From Klebsormidium nitens (taxonomy: Eukaryota; Streptophyta; Klebsormidiophyceae; Klebsormidiales; Klebsormidiaceae), in contig DF237358.1 in the NCBI GenBank assembly GCA_000708835.1, forward strand, positions 1 through 64,000: a stretch of DNA of 64,000 nt, read 5' to 3'. A program made the translations under genes and the position numbers. This document shows, one piece after another, positions 10,966 to 22,200 of the stretch. Each line of letters begins with the position of its first letter. Positions within the stretch are counted from its first letter, which is position 1. Below the pieces are notes generated by a model. It searched no databases. It saw only the letters and a program-made list of their open reading frames with translations, and was not told the origin of the DNA.

Positions 10966-13900
10966 TTACAAACGTGATCTCAGCGGCTTGCTTGGTTCGA
11001 CTCCATCATCTTTCTCCTTGACCTTGCTTGGGAAAAGCGCGGGATCCTTTTCGACGTCTGAACTAAGTGCGCCCTTCACCCGCACGCTTGGATCCAATCG
11101 GATCAGCCCTTCTTGAGCGGTGGACACAACCAGCTCCCCACTCCGGGTGTACATTCTACCCAAGCAGAAACCACGGGAGCCAGAGGAGCGTGGGCTCTCC
11201 ACCTAAGTGGAGGACGGAAACGGAAATGATCAGAAAATCGACAGACAATTTGGCGTGGATGACGTTTTTGGCATGAGGATTGCTGGCCCCGATTCGGCAC
11301 CACTTTGATCGTCTGACCCCCTCCAATGATTCAATTTGCCAGCGTTCTCCTAGCAGGCCTGGGCCTGTTCACCCCCGATTCAAACGTACTTGCAAGCGCC
11401 ATCTATTCAAAAGACCCCCACGCAGTCCCGAGGTTGGGCCCCCCTACCCGGACCAACTCCGACAAGCAGCTACACGTCGTTCATAAGCTAGAGCAGTTCT
11501 TCAAAAGGCCCCACAAAACAAAACCTCAGGTTTCGTGTCAACAGAAATAGGTGAAGACAGCCAGCGATTCGCAGGTTGGCTTTCACTGAATACGTTGCGA
11601 GGAATGTCCCAATCTGGTATACACCAGGCTCAAAAGAACTTTACCAGCGTTCAATCACCACGATCAGCAATCGTGGTTTCCAATCTACGCGGCCCTCACC
11701 TGGTATACCGTATAAGAGCCAATCGTCAGCCCGAAACCTTCCCGTCAGAGATCCGAATCTGGTGGTAGCCCGAAGTCAGATCAAGACTGGTAAAGTATTT
11801 AGCCCCTACGAATCCAGAGGAATTAAGGTCGTTTCTTGGGTTGGCAAACTACTCATCTACGGGGCCCTCACCTGGTATAAGAGCCAATCGTCGGCCCGGA
11901 ACGGTCGGTGGAACCACATGCTGTGGTCGAGGCTGGCGACCACCAGGCGGCGGTCGGGGATGAGGAAGCCATGCGGCAGAAGTGCCGTCTCCAGGAACGA
12001 GAAGTCGGAGGCGTAGGCCGCGGTCGCTTGATGGAGTGCCGGGTCACTGCCCAGATTGCCTCGGGCGCGCCACCAGATGAGCTGCCTGCACAAGATAAGG
12101 CGGGTCGTAAGTTATTCCCCGGTTTCCGGTCCACCCCGCTCTTGGGTGGGTAGGTCGGTCGGGAAAAAATAATAGTTGGTTTCACGGTAGTATGTTCATA
12201 GAGTGGGGTGATTTTGGGGCAATGTCCATAGTTTTGGCCCGAACTCTGCCTATTTCAAAAGATTGTAAGCCGATTCGACTAATCTGGGGCCGAAAGCGGA
12301 CAAAATAAATAAATCTATTTCAAAATCCTTCGGGTTTTGGGACCGGAAACCAGGATCTGACTTTGAATGCCTAAAAGGCGTCTATTCTTCGGCGTAGTCC
12401 CTCACGCAGTGGCTTTTGGCGTGATTCGGGAGAGGGAAAAAGGACTGAGCTTTCTTTCCTTGCCCTGATGAGCACACTCTCCTCAATCGAGGGGTTTTAG
12501 AAGACTCGAGGTATGGTGACGGCCGCTGCAACGTGTGCAAGTGGATGGTTCTGATCGAACCCAGATTTGGCTTCTGCTTAACGTGTAAAAATATTGCGCC
12601 TAGCTTCGATGCTTCTGGGATTTTCCTTTGGCGGAAACTCCCTTCTTCGTGTTGACCAGACTATTCGACCCGTAAACAATTACTGGCTCCTCAGAGGAGC
12701 AATGTAAGCGTTGGTTCCAGCCCAAAGAGAGTTCAGTGCGTCTTCTTATAGCAACAAAAACAAATGCAGAAGGAATTAAGAGTTTCGCTGTACATTTTCA
12801 ATAGCCGGGTGCTAAGTGTTCGTCCGCTTCCTGTGCCCTCCTGTCTTCAAGCAAACCCCTTCGAAATCCAAACATTTTATCTTCCCTTTCCGTCTTACGT
12901 GCTGCAAGCTCCACTGCCTCTATTCCAACGTCGAGCCTTTGACCTACACATTTCTGACCCTTCAGTACGTTAAGAAACACCCAAAGATGAGAAGAAAGAC
13001 GAATCGGATTAGTAAACTCGCCTGGGCGGCCGAGCCTGGGGCTCCACTCTGTCAATGGCTTCGCAAAACTTCATGTCGATCGCAATGGGTCGCTTCCGCC
13101 GGCGCTTGAAGCGCTCGCGCGCTTCCCTGTTTCAGTCGCACCACAATCAGATGAACTGTGGAAACGGAAGTATTTCTAATCTTCAAGCTTGAAGCGAACA
13201 TAACACAGAAAGGCTCTGACGAATGGGACAGGAAAGTTTGCAGAAATTTTGAAGCTTTGATGCAATCGAGCATTGAGTGGCTCATAAAGCTGGGAAGCCG
13301 TTTCGTGCTGCTTACAGAAGCGTTCGAGAACAGGCAAATGCCGAAGGCGCTGGTTGGAAGATTAGTGCGTTGAGAGTATGCAAATCGATGCTAATCGGCG
13401 GCTCACTTAGAGACACGTGGATCGTTGTAGTACTCCTCCTGAAGCTCCTCCCACGTGGGAACCTGCAGACACGTGCCATTCAGTGAGTGAGAAACTTTTG
13501 CATGGCAGGCTCCAAATGAATGCGTCTGAATGCTTGAATACTGCACAAGCGTCTCCCACACCATCATGATGCACCGGAGAAAAGCGGTAAAGTCGTACAT
13601 TTGCGGAGAAGCAGCAGGCGACAACCTTGAAGGGCGCTCTCATAGCACGAAAGAAAACGAGCAACATCGGAACGAGCGATCAGACGAGCGAACCGGAACA
13701 GTCGAAGGCTAAGAGCGGCGACCGAGACTGGCCGTTTCAATGCTGGGGGCCGCCGGCATCGGGTACTGGTGCTCGAGCCCCTCTTCCGCTCTCTGCAGCC
13801 ACAGGGATCTTGACATGTTTGTGGTGTAAGCGGGTCTAAGAATATGGCCTATTAGGGTTTTAGGGTTTTACGGTTTTGGGGTTTTGGGGTTTTGGGGTTG

Positions 13901-16900
13901 GTCCTCAATACTCAGCAGCCGCGACGCAGCACTCAAAGTGCACATTTCAAGTCCAGGAATGATTTGCAACTGTTGCTATTGATGAACCGCAAGGGAGACT
14001 GGGCACCGTCAGTGCGCGCCAATAGGCCAGCCGGGCGGCAATCTCGCTCGCCCCTTGGCGCCACAATACAGACCGCCCAGCCCTCTCTCTCCACCTTCTT
14101 GCCGGCAGGTTTTGGTGATGGCCGCACATGTTTTCGTCTACGTTGTCTTACAACAACTCGTCGACCCATGCTTTCAGCGTCCCCAGGGGTGTCTACACTT
14201 TCCATACCGTCCCCTCAACTTTCTGAAGCCGTTTAAGCAGCGCGACTTGCATGCACCATCTTGAGATTAGATTGCGCATCGACCAAAAGCCAACTTGGCC
14301 TCCAGTGTTGCCTTTGTAATACCGACAGGTAGAAGGTACGGTACTTTTTCGAGCCATGTTACTCCTCTGGTATGTACCTTGGATTACCACGTGGATCTGA
14401 AAAGCCATCCGATTGCATGGCGGAGAAATCTGGAAAGCTTTTCGCAGCTTTTCGGTCGACGTGCATCCTTCGAGTCGGTTTTGCAGCTCTGAATTTGCTG
14501 ACCTGGAATGACGCATGGAGGCTGAAGATGTTGCGGCCCTTTTGGATTGCAACCACGTGGCGGGTGGCAAAGGACTTGCCGTCCCGGATATGATCCACTC
14601 GGTAGATGATGGGGACTGCGGAAAGAGCGCCAGATAAGCGTCACAAACTCGTCGAAGCGGGCTTTTTTGCCAACTGTAAGCAATTGAGAATGTATGAAAG
14701 CCAATCCTGGCCTCCACTCATAGGTTGATTTAAAAAAGATTATTGCGTACTCATCTGTGGCTCATATGAATTTTGTAACCCCTGCTTCGCTCTACACTTT
14801 TTGAATAAGCAGAATAGGGCATGATTCGACTTGGAGCAGCAGGTGCACTGTTTCTGCTCATCGCAGGGATCGAGCCCCGTCCCATACGACCAACAATGAG
14901 CAAGTAAACACATCTAGTAATAAGTGCACCGAATCACGAAGATGCCAAGCTCGAAGATCAGCTGAGTGTTTGAGGTTCTGTAAAAGAGTCGATTCCCAAA
15001 CAGCTTTTGCCACGCGTTTTCAGAGTCGTATCAATATTTGACCCAACTTTGATTCCTTGAGCACTACCACCAACATCACCACCTCTAAGAGTTCACTAGA
15101 GTTCACTGGCCACGCAACTTCGTACGCTCGTTGATTCCTTTTGCCCGCTCAAAGCAATTGCCTGCCCCACTTCGACAGAGGAGCTTCTGAGTGCAGAGAT
15201 CTACGAGAAGATGGCACCTCTGACGGGAAAGCAAAGCGACCACTCACCGTTTGGGTCGCCGGGGAGGAGAAAGTAGGAGTGCAGGCTGTGTACACCCAGG
15301 GAAGCATCCACCGACTGGCAGGCCGCCCAGAGGCCCTGCCCAAGAAGCTGGCCGCCAAACAATCGGGGGTACAGGTTGCCCTCGGGAATCGTCACCCCCT
15401 GGAAGAAGTCCGCCTGGGCAAGAATCAAGGGAAATACGTTCAACCCCGTTGGTGGAGCAGGAAAACCCATTCTAGCTTTGGCAGATGGAACAGTCTGCTC
15501 ATCGAAGCGCTCAAGAATTCGGACATAATGATCTCAGAACCAGGTCGTCTGATACAGATAGTGTGCATATTGGACTTCTCTTAAAGTGTCATACCAGCCT
15601 AAATACTGGGAGTGCTCAAAATTGGAACCCTGTGGCAAAAGACTAGAAATCGAGTTGCTGTCAAAAAGCGGAAATCTTCAAAGTGGAGGAAACAAATGAA
15701 GAAGAACGACGCCTGTACAAAGAAGCGCAGTTAGCTGCCGGGATCGAGAGAGAAACGTGGAGGAGAGGTTATGTTCCTCACCTCAAGTCTGTCCAGGTGG
15801 AGGATGCGCGCTATGAGCGCTTGCTTCTCGCCCTCTGGTTGGACCACGTGGCTGCTGTCTTCGGACAACAGGTGACAGTGCTCATTGGGAAGTAACAAAA
15901 CGGTGACCTGCACAAGTGGTGAATAGACTGTCAGAGCAGCGCTCATTATTCATGTGACAATACAGGGGCTTTGCAAGATCGTCACAGAATGCTGCAATTC
16001 TGAAGGCCCATAAATGCGTGACGCATCCGTCTATAGAAGTTGATCTTTCAAAATACATGCCGTTGTCTTTTTCCAAATGGAAGCAGAGTACGGTGAACTT
16101 TCTCAAGAACAAGACCAAGCTGATCATCGAGAGTGCACTGGCTCCCGTCCAAAACGGGCTGAAAACACTATGGTCCGGCTGGCTACATGGCGGCCGCCTG
16201 ACAATCTGATCATGGCTTGATTGCTTGCTTGATTGCCAGCTTAAGTACACGTACGTTGGCTTACTGCTGTACAATATTCATGACACGTACTGCAGGGGGA
16301 AAGACACAAACAAGCGTGACATCATCGAGCATACCTCCGTGACCGCAACGACGTCGGCTGAATGGAGATGCTGTTTGGAGAAGTCGGTGGCGCAACTGCC
16401 TTGGCCTCCAAAATGGTCCCCAACCGAGAGGACCAGTGCGGTGTGGTCTGTGCTGCCAACGTGGTTTGGGGCCTGGACAACTCGAACCTGCAAGTGTCCA
16501 TGTAGAGTTAGTCTAAACCAGTTGTGCTTCACACGTTGTGATGGTGGAAATTTGTCAAAATGGAACATAACTAAAGTCGGTTGACAGTGCATTCCTCTAC
16601 AAATTTGCCGAAGTTGACCGGTTCAGAAGTAGCCATACAAAGTAGAGGCGCTTAGCTTTCAGCAACGTCATTGTTTAATGTCTCATTCCCTGGATTCCAA
16701 CTTGCATCTTGTCGAGTCGATGGACCAAACACAAAATCTGCTCCCATGTACTCATGAAGCGCCTACTTGCACCATGTGGGAGATTCGTAACACAATTCCT
16801 CGTTTTCAGACAAGTACACACAGCTAATGTGTCGCCAATTCAACTGCCGCCCACTTCTGGATAGTACACTTTGAAAATAAAGCAGGCTTTGCAGACTCTG

Positions 16901-18012
16901 AAAGCCGAGAAAAGACAATACCAACAGTTCTATCTGGAGCCTGACCTGGCCACTGTGCAAGATGTACAGGCCCCTGCTGGGTGTCCCTTCTTTGGCCAAG
17001 ACCTCCTGAGGTCTGAATGTCAACACCTCAATCCGATCTGCAACCTTTTGGACGCATGCAGGGGGCAGCGCCTGGAGGAGCCGTAGAGAGGCTAGAAACT
17101 TTGCTATAACACCTGCGCAGATGTGAATGATGTCTTTCCTTATGCAAGAACGATCGTCAGCAGGTAGGACGCACGAATACTGTCTGTCCTTGGCTTCCAC
17201 AAACAGTGCAGGAGTTCCAACTCTGTGTTGGAAAGTTTTGTTTGAAAGTTGACCAGCGACCTGTCAGGGATAGCTGCTTTTTGCTACTAACCAGGAACTT
17301 TTGGAAGGAAGTTGCAGTACTCGTGATTCACATAGAAAAATAAGAGCCTATGAGATGCCCTACTCCTTCATGTCCACCCCTTGTATATGACTGAGCAGCA
17401 TTTACACAAAGCTGACAGGGTGACTGCTCAACTTCTTGTATGCTGATCAAAGGGAAGCCAGCAAAGAAAGCTTCTGCAACCAAACCCATGATGAAGATGC
17501 CATTGAACAGTGATGATGGTCACGACTAGACACTTGCGAGAAAGATGGACCCAGGCCCGCCACAAGCAATTTAGGCAGATGAAAAAAAAATAAGAGACTC
17601 GACATTTTACAACAGGAATAGGCAAAGATGTAGACTCAACCGCTTAACCCCAAGGACTAGAAGTCAGCAGGTAAAAGCTCAACGTGGACATGCTCCTAAT
17701 GTCATACCACCAAGTAAAACGGCGCATCATCTGTTGTATCCACCAGCATCAAGGAAAGTGATTCTGCTCAAAGTTTTACTATCCAGTGCGTATCACAATT
17801 ACTGCTCTACTTTCAAAACATGTCAGATACTTGTGATTTCCCTTGCATTATATCATAGCACTCACAGCCCCCTTGTGCAATCCTATCTGTTGCGGAACAT
17901 TCCATTGCTACTGTGGAATTTTTGATCCAGACTGCACAGACAATTCTGAAGTTTGCATGGGCAGCAGATCTTCACGAAAAAAATTACCTTCATCTCCGAT
18001 GCAAATCGCCAT
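10966..18012 (-). CDS. Peroxisomal acyl-CoA thioesterase II with N-terminal cyclic-nucleotide-binding domain
   Basis: Plant ACH-type fusion. It hydrolyses acyl-CoA to free acid and CoA, expected in the peroxisome because the protein ends -RSRL, with a canonical SRL PTS1. Exons: 18012-17988 (start inferred, MAICIGDE), 17112-16946, 16487-16335, 15907-15782 ([24 protein letters not shown]), 15413-15248 (first hotdog: [29 protein letters not shown]), 14615-14503 ([20 protein letters not shown]), 13792 to about 13720 ([11 protein letters not shown]; 3' end not resolved), 13462-13407, 13126-13022, 12085-11872 (second hotdog: [20 protein letters not shown]), 11202-10966. About 475 residues. The intron after 13022 starts with GC (CAG|GCGAGT); phase and homology (RPPRQLIWW) require it. 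The whole domain order matches Arabidopsis ACH1/ACH2-type proteins. Whether the CNBD still binds cAMP or cGMP cannot be read from the sequence. Confidence 0.88.
11685..11900 (-). repeat. Second copy of an exon end plus donor site in the thioesterase intron
   Basis: The 3' end of exon 12085-11872 and its donor (CCTCAC|CTGGTATAAGAGCC on the plus strand, boundary at 11872) reappear 172 bp away with the boundary at 11700, including AGAGCCAATCGTC. The copy carries a small insertion. A retroelement fragment sits between the two copies. Confidence 0.75.
11767..11856 (+). mobile_element. Ty3/gypsy reverse-transcriptase fragment
   Basis: One plus-strand frame reads [20 protein letters not shown] then SFLGLANYS. 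This is the classic gypsy RT/RNase H linker motif ([19 protein letters not shown]). Only about 90 bp are recognisable, it stops abruptly at the duplicated exon end, and it lies antisense inside a thioesterase intron. No LTRs were seen. Confidence 0.75.
13851..13900. repeat. Telomere-like octamer run inside an intron
   Basis: TTAGGG, TTTTAGGG, TTTTACGG and then three TTTTGGGG units in a row. This is an interstitial run of green-algal telomere-type octamers lying between thioesterase exons 14615-14503 and 13792. It is too short to be functional telomere. Confidence 0.7.
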
Positions 18013-19249
18013 GTCTGGAGATTCTAGCACCTGAAAAGAGCAGCAGGCCACCCCCGATCAAGGCAAAAAATGCATGATTATTGTTGACACCTCGCAGCTT
18101 GCAGGACCAGATCACTTGGCCCTATGACATACAAGCTGCTCAGCTACGATTATGCATCGTCCTGCACCGCTCTAGTAGCCTTCACAGAGAATCCTAGTCC
18201 TTAAATAGTATTAGTAGGACTTGGAGCAGATTGGGAGCACAGCAGTGGTCAAGCGCATGCATTCACTGTGTTGTCATGCTGACTAGACGGACTGCGGCCG
18301 GCCCGGCCGGCCGCCCGGCGGCCGCCACCAGCGCCATTCCCGGCCGAGTCCTGGTATACGGTCTTGAGTTTTAGGGTTCAATGAGAGGTTTCTATTCAAC
18401 GAGTCATCACTCGACACGTGGCAAGCATCAGCCGGCGGCCCGGCCCGTAGAGCGGGCTGGCGGTCACGGTATGCGATCCCCAGGCCCGTGAAGTGGAGCC
18501 GCTCGGCTGACGACGAGCTTTTGTATACCTAGACTGATTGCTGTTCCATGGATGAAAAGTGCATCACGGTAGGAAGCAATCTGAGCCACAACTTTGGCGC
18601 GCGCATAGGTATACGGCTGCATGATTTCCGCCTTCTGATGGTGTTTCACGCAACGATCTGACGCTGTCAGGCGCATGCCAACGACGAAGCTTCTGGAGCC
18701 AAAACCCGGCCGAAGCTGCAGGCAATTCTGGTCGGATGCCTACCGGGCTTGAGTCCTTTTGGCAGTGGGTTAAAACCAGTCACGCTGGAACTGTTCGGGC
18801 GCAAACGAATCGTCCAAACTCATATCCAGCGGTATTTGTGAAGCAAATACTTCCTAGTACTAGAAACTATACTTTTGGTTTGCTGCGCACCAGGCTGGGG
18901 AGTCACACGTTCAATGCTTTGCTGTGGCCACATGCACGCTCTTTAGATGCTGACATCAACGCGTTCAGAATGTCGACCAATCCTGTCTCTACATGGCTCC
19001 AAAGCGGCGTTCCGAGTTCTTTGATAACAATCAATAAAGAATCGTTTTGAACAACTAGGTATGTAAGCAGAGGTTGATAAGTTGAGATCCTCCGAAAAAT
19101 GATTCGAAGGCGGGCTTGTCGATATACAGTAATCTGAAGATGCGCCTTTCAGTAGCTCTACCATACATGACATATTAAGCATGCGCGGCATTACTCCGCT
19201 ACCCGAACATGTAATCGTCCGTCCTCTTTCTCCTTTGGCCCGAATTCAG
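18013..19249. other. No supported gene, between thioesterase start and channel stop
   Basis: Contains the 5' flank of the thioesterase and 3' flank of the channel (both minus strand). A very GC-rich patch (GGCCGGCCCGGCCGGCCG) at about 18296-18325 stands out and could be a promoter-proximal CpG patch. Frames at 18464-18676 (-) and 18736-19050 (+) show no domain signal. Confidence 0.45.
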
Positions 19250-22200
19250 TTAGTAGAGAAGCGAGTTTTGGGTGTTCTGGTCGAACCGCGTCCATGTTAC
19301 CTGCTTCTTGAGGCTGCTGATCTCTTTCTTCAAGCTGTTTATCTCCTCGAGTACCTGCTCTTTGATCCCCTCAACGCCGCTCATGATTTCTCTCATCATT
19401 TGCATCACTTCAGCGTTCCCCGGCTCCGCTTGCCGGGCCTCCTTCCGCTCGACATCCGCGCTCGGCCCTTCGACGCCGACCTCATCATCCTCAACACTAC
19501 CGCTGCGTGCGATACCTAAAGCTGCCGCCGCTAGTTGCCGCTCTGGCATGCTACCTACTCTCGTCAGTCGCTTCTTCGTATTCAGACCGGCTATGTTATC
19601 CTCGCTTGCGCCTACTTTTCGCAGCCTGAACTCTTGGCCTCGTTTGTATTCCCCGGTCACCTTGGCCAACACCCGGCTCGCCGTGACGAGGCTCCACACC
19701 GAGCTGGAAGGGGCCCCTTGCGGTGTCCGGCGGTCCATATCCTCCACCGGTGACGTCACGCTGACGTGCGCGATCACGAAGATGACGTCGTCGCCCGCCA
19801 CGATGGTGCTCGCCACCGGGTTCGTGCAGACCTGTGAAAAGGCAGTCCGTTGGCAGTCACAAGTCGAGTTGGCGGTCAAGAGTCTTGGTGGCGTTGTAAC
19901 GGATCTTTGGAGAAAGAGATACTGGTTGCAAGCGCGCCGCTCAAAATTAGAAGATACCATCTTCGCTTCTTTTCTGGCCTCGCTGAAACTTCGACGGAGT
20001 CTCATCAGTGAACTTCAGAACGTGTGGTCAAGTACACAATAATTCGTGCGCGTACATTTACTCGCACCAGCATGTGTACGATTGATCCGTAATCACAGGA
20101 TTTCCAGTGCCCTTCTTCCTTTGCCAACACAACGGAGGACCCCAACAGCCATAGCGAACTCTGAGATCAGGAGCAACCCCTATCGTAGATTGCTGAAAAA
20201 CGTCAGCCTTCGCCAATGAGGAAGGTGGGGTAAAGCGCCACGTAGATGTGTCGGGAATGTCGCTATGTACACCTGAAAACGCGTGACGTAATCGATTGCC
20301 CTTCCATTCAAAGTTACAGCCATACGGAGGACGCTCGCAACATTAGTTACCCACCACAATCCTAAAACTTGTTCCAAGTTAACAGCTGACCAGTAACGTC
20401 AGGTCTCCTGATGCAATACGAACGTTTGCGACTCAAGACTCACGGAGAGACGCCCGTCACATCCTCCCGTGCCGGCATAGAATCTGGTGTGCCGCTTGGA
20501 GGCAGACGACTCTGGCTCCTTCCATACCAAGACCAGGCAAAAGATCAAGCTACCAATTGTCGTCCAAAAGGTCAACCTTCACTCACATATGGAAACATCC
20601 CAGTGTTCTCTTCTCCCTGCCGGTACAGCCCGAGACACAGCTGCTTCTCCGTCCGGACCATGTGCGCCACGAGCTCTCCGTACGTCCGGCCGTAGAAGGC
20701 GGGCGGAACCGGAACCTGCCGGATGCAGACGCCCTTGGACGGAAACGTGGGCTGGGATGCGCCGTTACCGACCGGCGACGAACCTTTAACGCCCACCAGT
20801 AACTGATGGAGGATGAGCTGGAGATCGCCGTTGTAGAACGTCTGCAAAGACAATGGCAGACTTCTCGCCTTTCTCCCCTCGTGCATTTGCTTTAACGCTA
20901 TTGGCTCTTCTCCCCTGATGCTGAAGCACTGTCTTTCCTATTTCGCAAACAATCATGAGCATCGAGTCAGTACCGAGACTTGGCTTTATGAAAACTGGCC
21001 TGATACGACAATGCAGAAAGAAGGCGCTTCACTGCGCAGCTTTCTGTACCGAAACCATTCCAGCATGGAGCACCTGACCCTTTTTCGTTGACCGTTTGCC
21101 CAGCTTTTACACTAGAATATGCAGAGCATGATTACACAAACTGCGGACTTCCACCGTCTTTCCAACGGAAACGCGACCCAACATCCGACGCAAAGCTAAA
21201 TTCAAGCGCCGGTGCAAAGTCACCACCTCCCATGCTGCCACGTGGCACATACCTGCGGCAGCAGCCGGTCGAGCATCTGGCCAATGAGAACGCGTCCCGC
21301 CGCGAAAGGCGGCGCGGATTGCGGTTCGTGCGCGGAGATGGCGACAGCGCGCGCCGGGCCCGGCAGGAGGAAAGCCAGGTTTGCGGCGCTGACCAATTCA
21401 CATTGCACCTGAGGAAGAGTGACAGAGTCAGGAATGGATGGGTGTGAACGAGTTGCCGTAGGGTCCCGTTGTACAACGAACACACTACGTCGATTCCTGA
21501 AAGGGAGGGCGCTTCTCTTCCCGTCCTCAAGTCGTAGATGCACCCTTCTCCCTGACTTAGGTTCCTCTTCCTGTAATTGATGATTGCTGCGATTGGTTGT
21601 ATCTCGTGACCCCGACTGCTTCTAATGCATCGGGCAACTCGAGTTTTGTGCGCCAAGTTGCTAGTGGAGAAGAAGAAGCTTGACATGACTTTCGCTGAAA
21701 GAAAAGCACCTAGGAGCCTCTCTCCTCTTGAATGCTCGTCGGTTGAAAGCCTGCAATGTGCAAAATCCGAACAAGAATTTTGCACAAGAAGAAAAAAAAT
21801 GATCTCATCGACCTTCGCTCTAAGTCAAAAACATTCAGTGGCCGGAACGACAGGCCTGGCTTGAGTGGGCTCGGAGTCTCTCAAGCGCTGGATTCATCGC
21901 CTTAAAGAACGACGGCATGAATAGGATGCCCATATCACCATGCAGTCGAGGCACTCCTGTCCGGGTCCGGCCTTTGTACAGATTGACGGCTCTTGGAATA
22001 CTAAACGGATGGGGTCGAAACTACGCTCAAATGTGCGAAAGGAGCCCTCACGTTAAGGATCGAGTTGATTCCCTTGATTTGCTGGACCATGGAGCTATTG
22101 TCTGCATCCAGCACGTACTCGAGGCGCTCCCGTCCGAGTTTGTAACTTTCGAACAAACCGACAAAACTCGAAAATAAGTTGAAACCGACAACACGCCAGG

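Noticed and set aside
19272-20042. 256-codon plus-strand frame
   Set aside because: Exact antisense of the last channel exon, which has strong family similarity; the plus frame has none.
20180-20377. Possible extra channel exon
   Set aside because: Exons 20841-20587 and 19831-19250 already join as PYV-CTNP in phase, matching the family.
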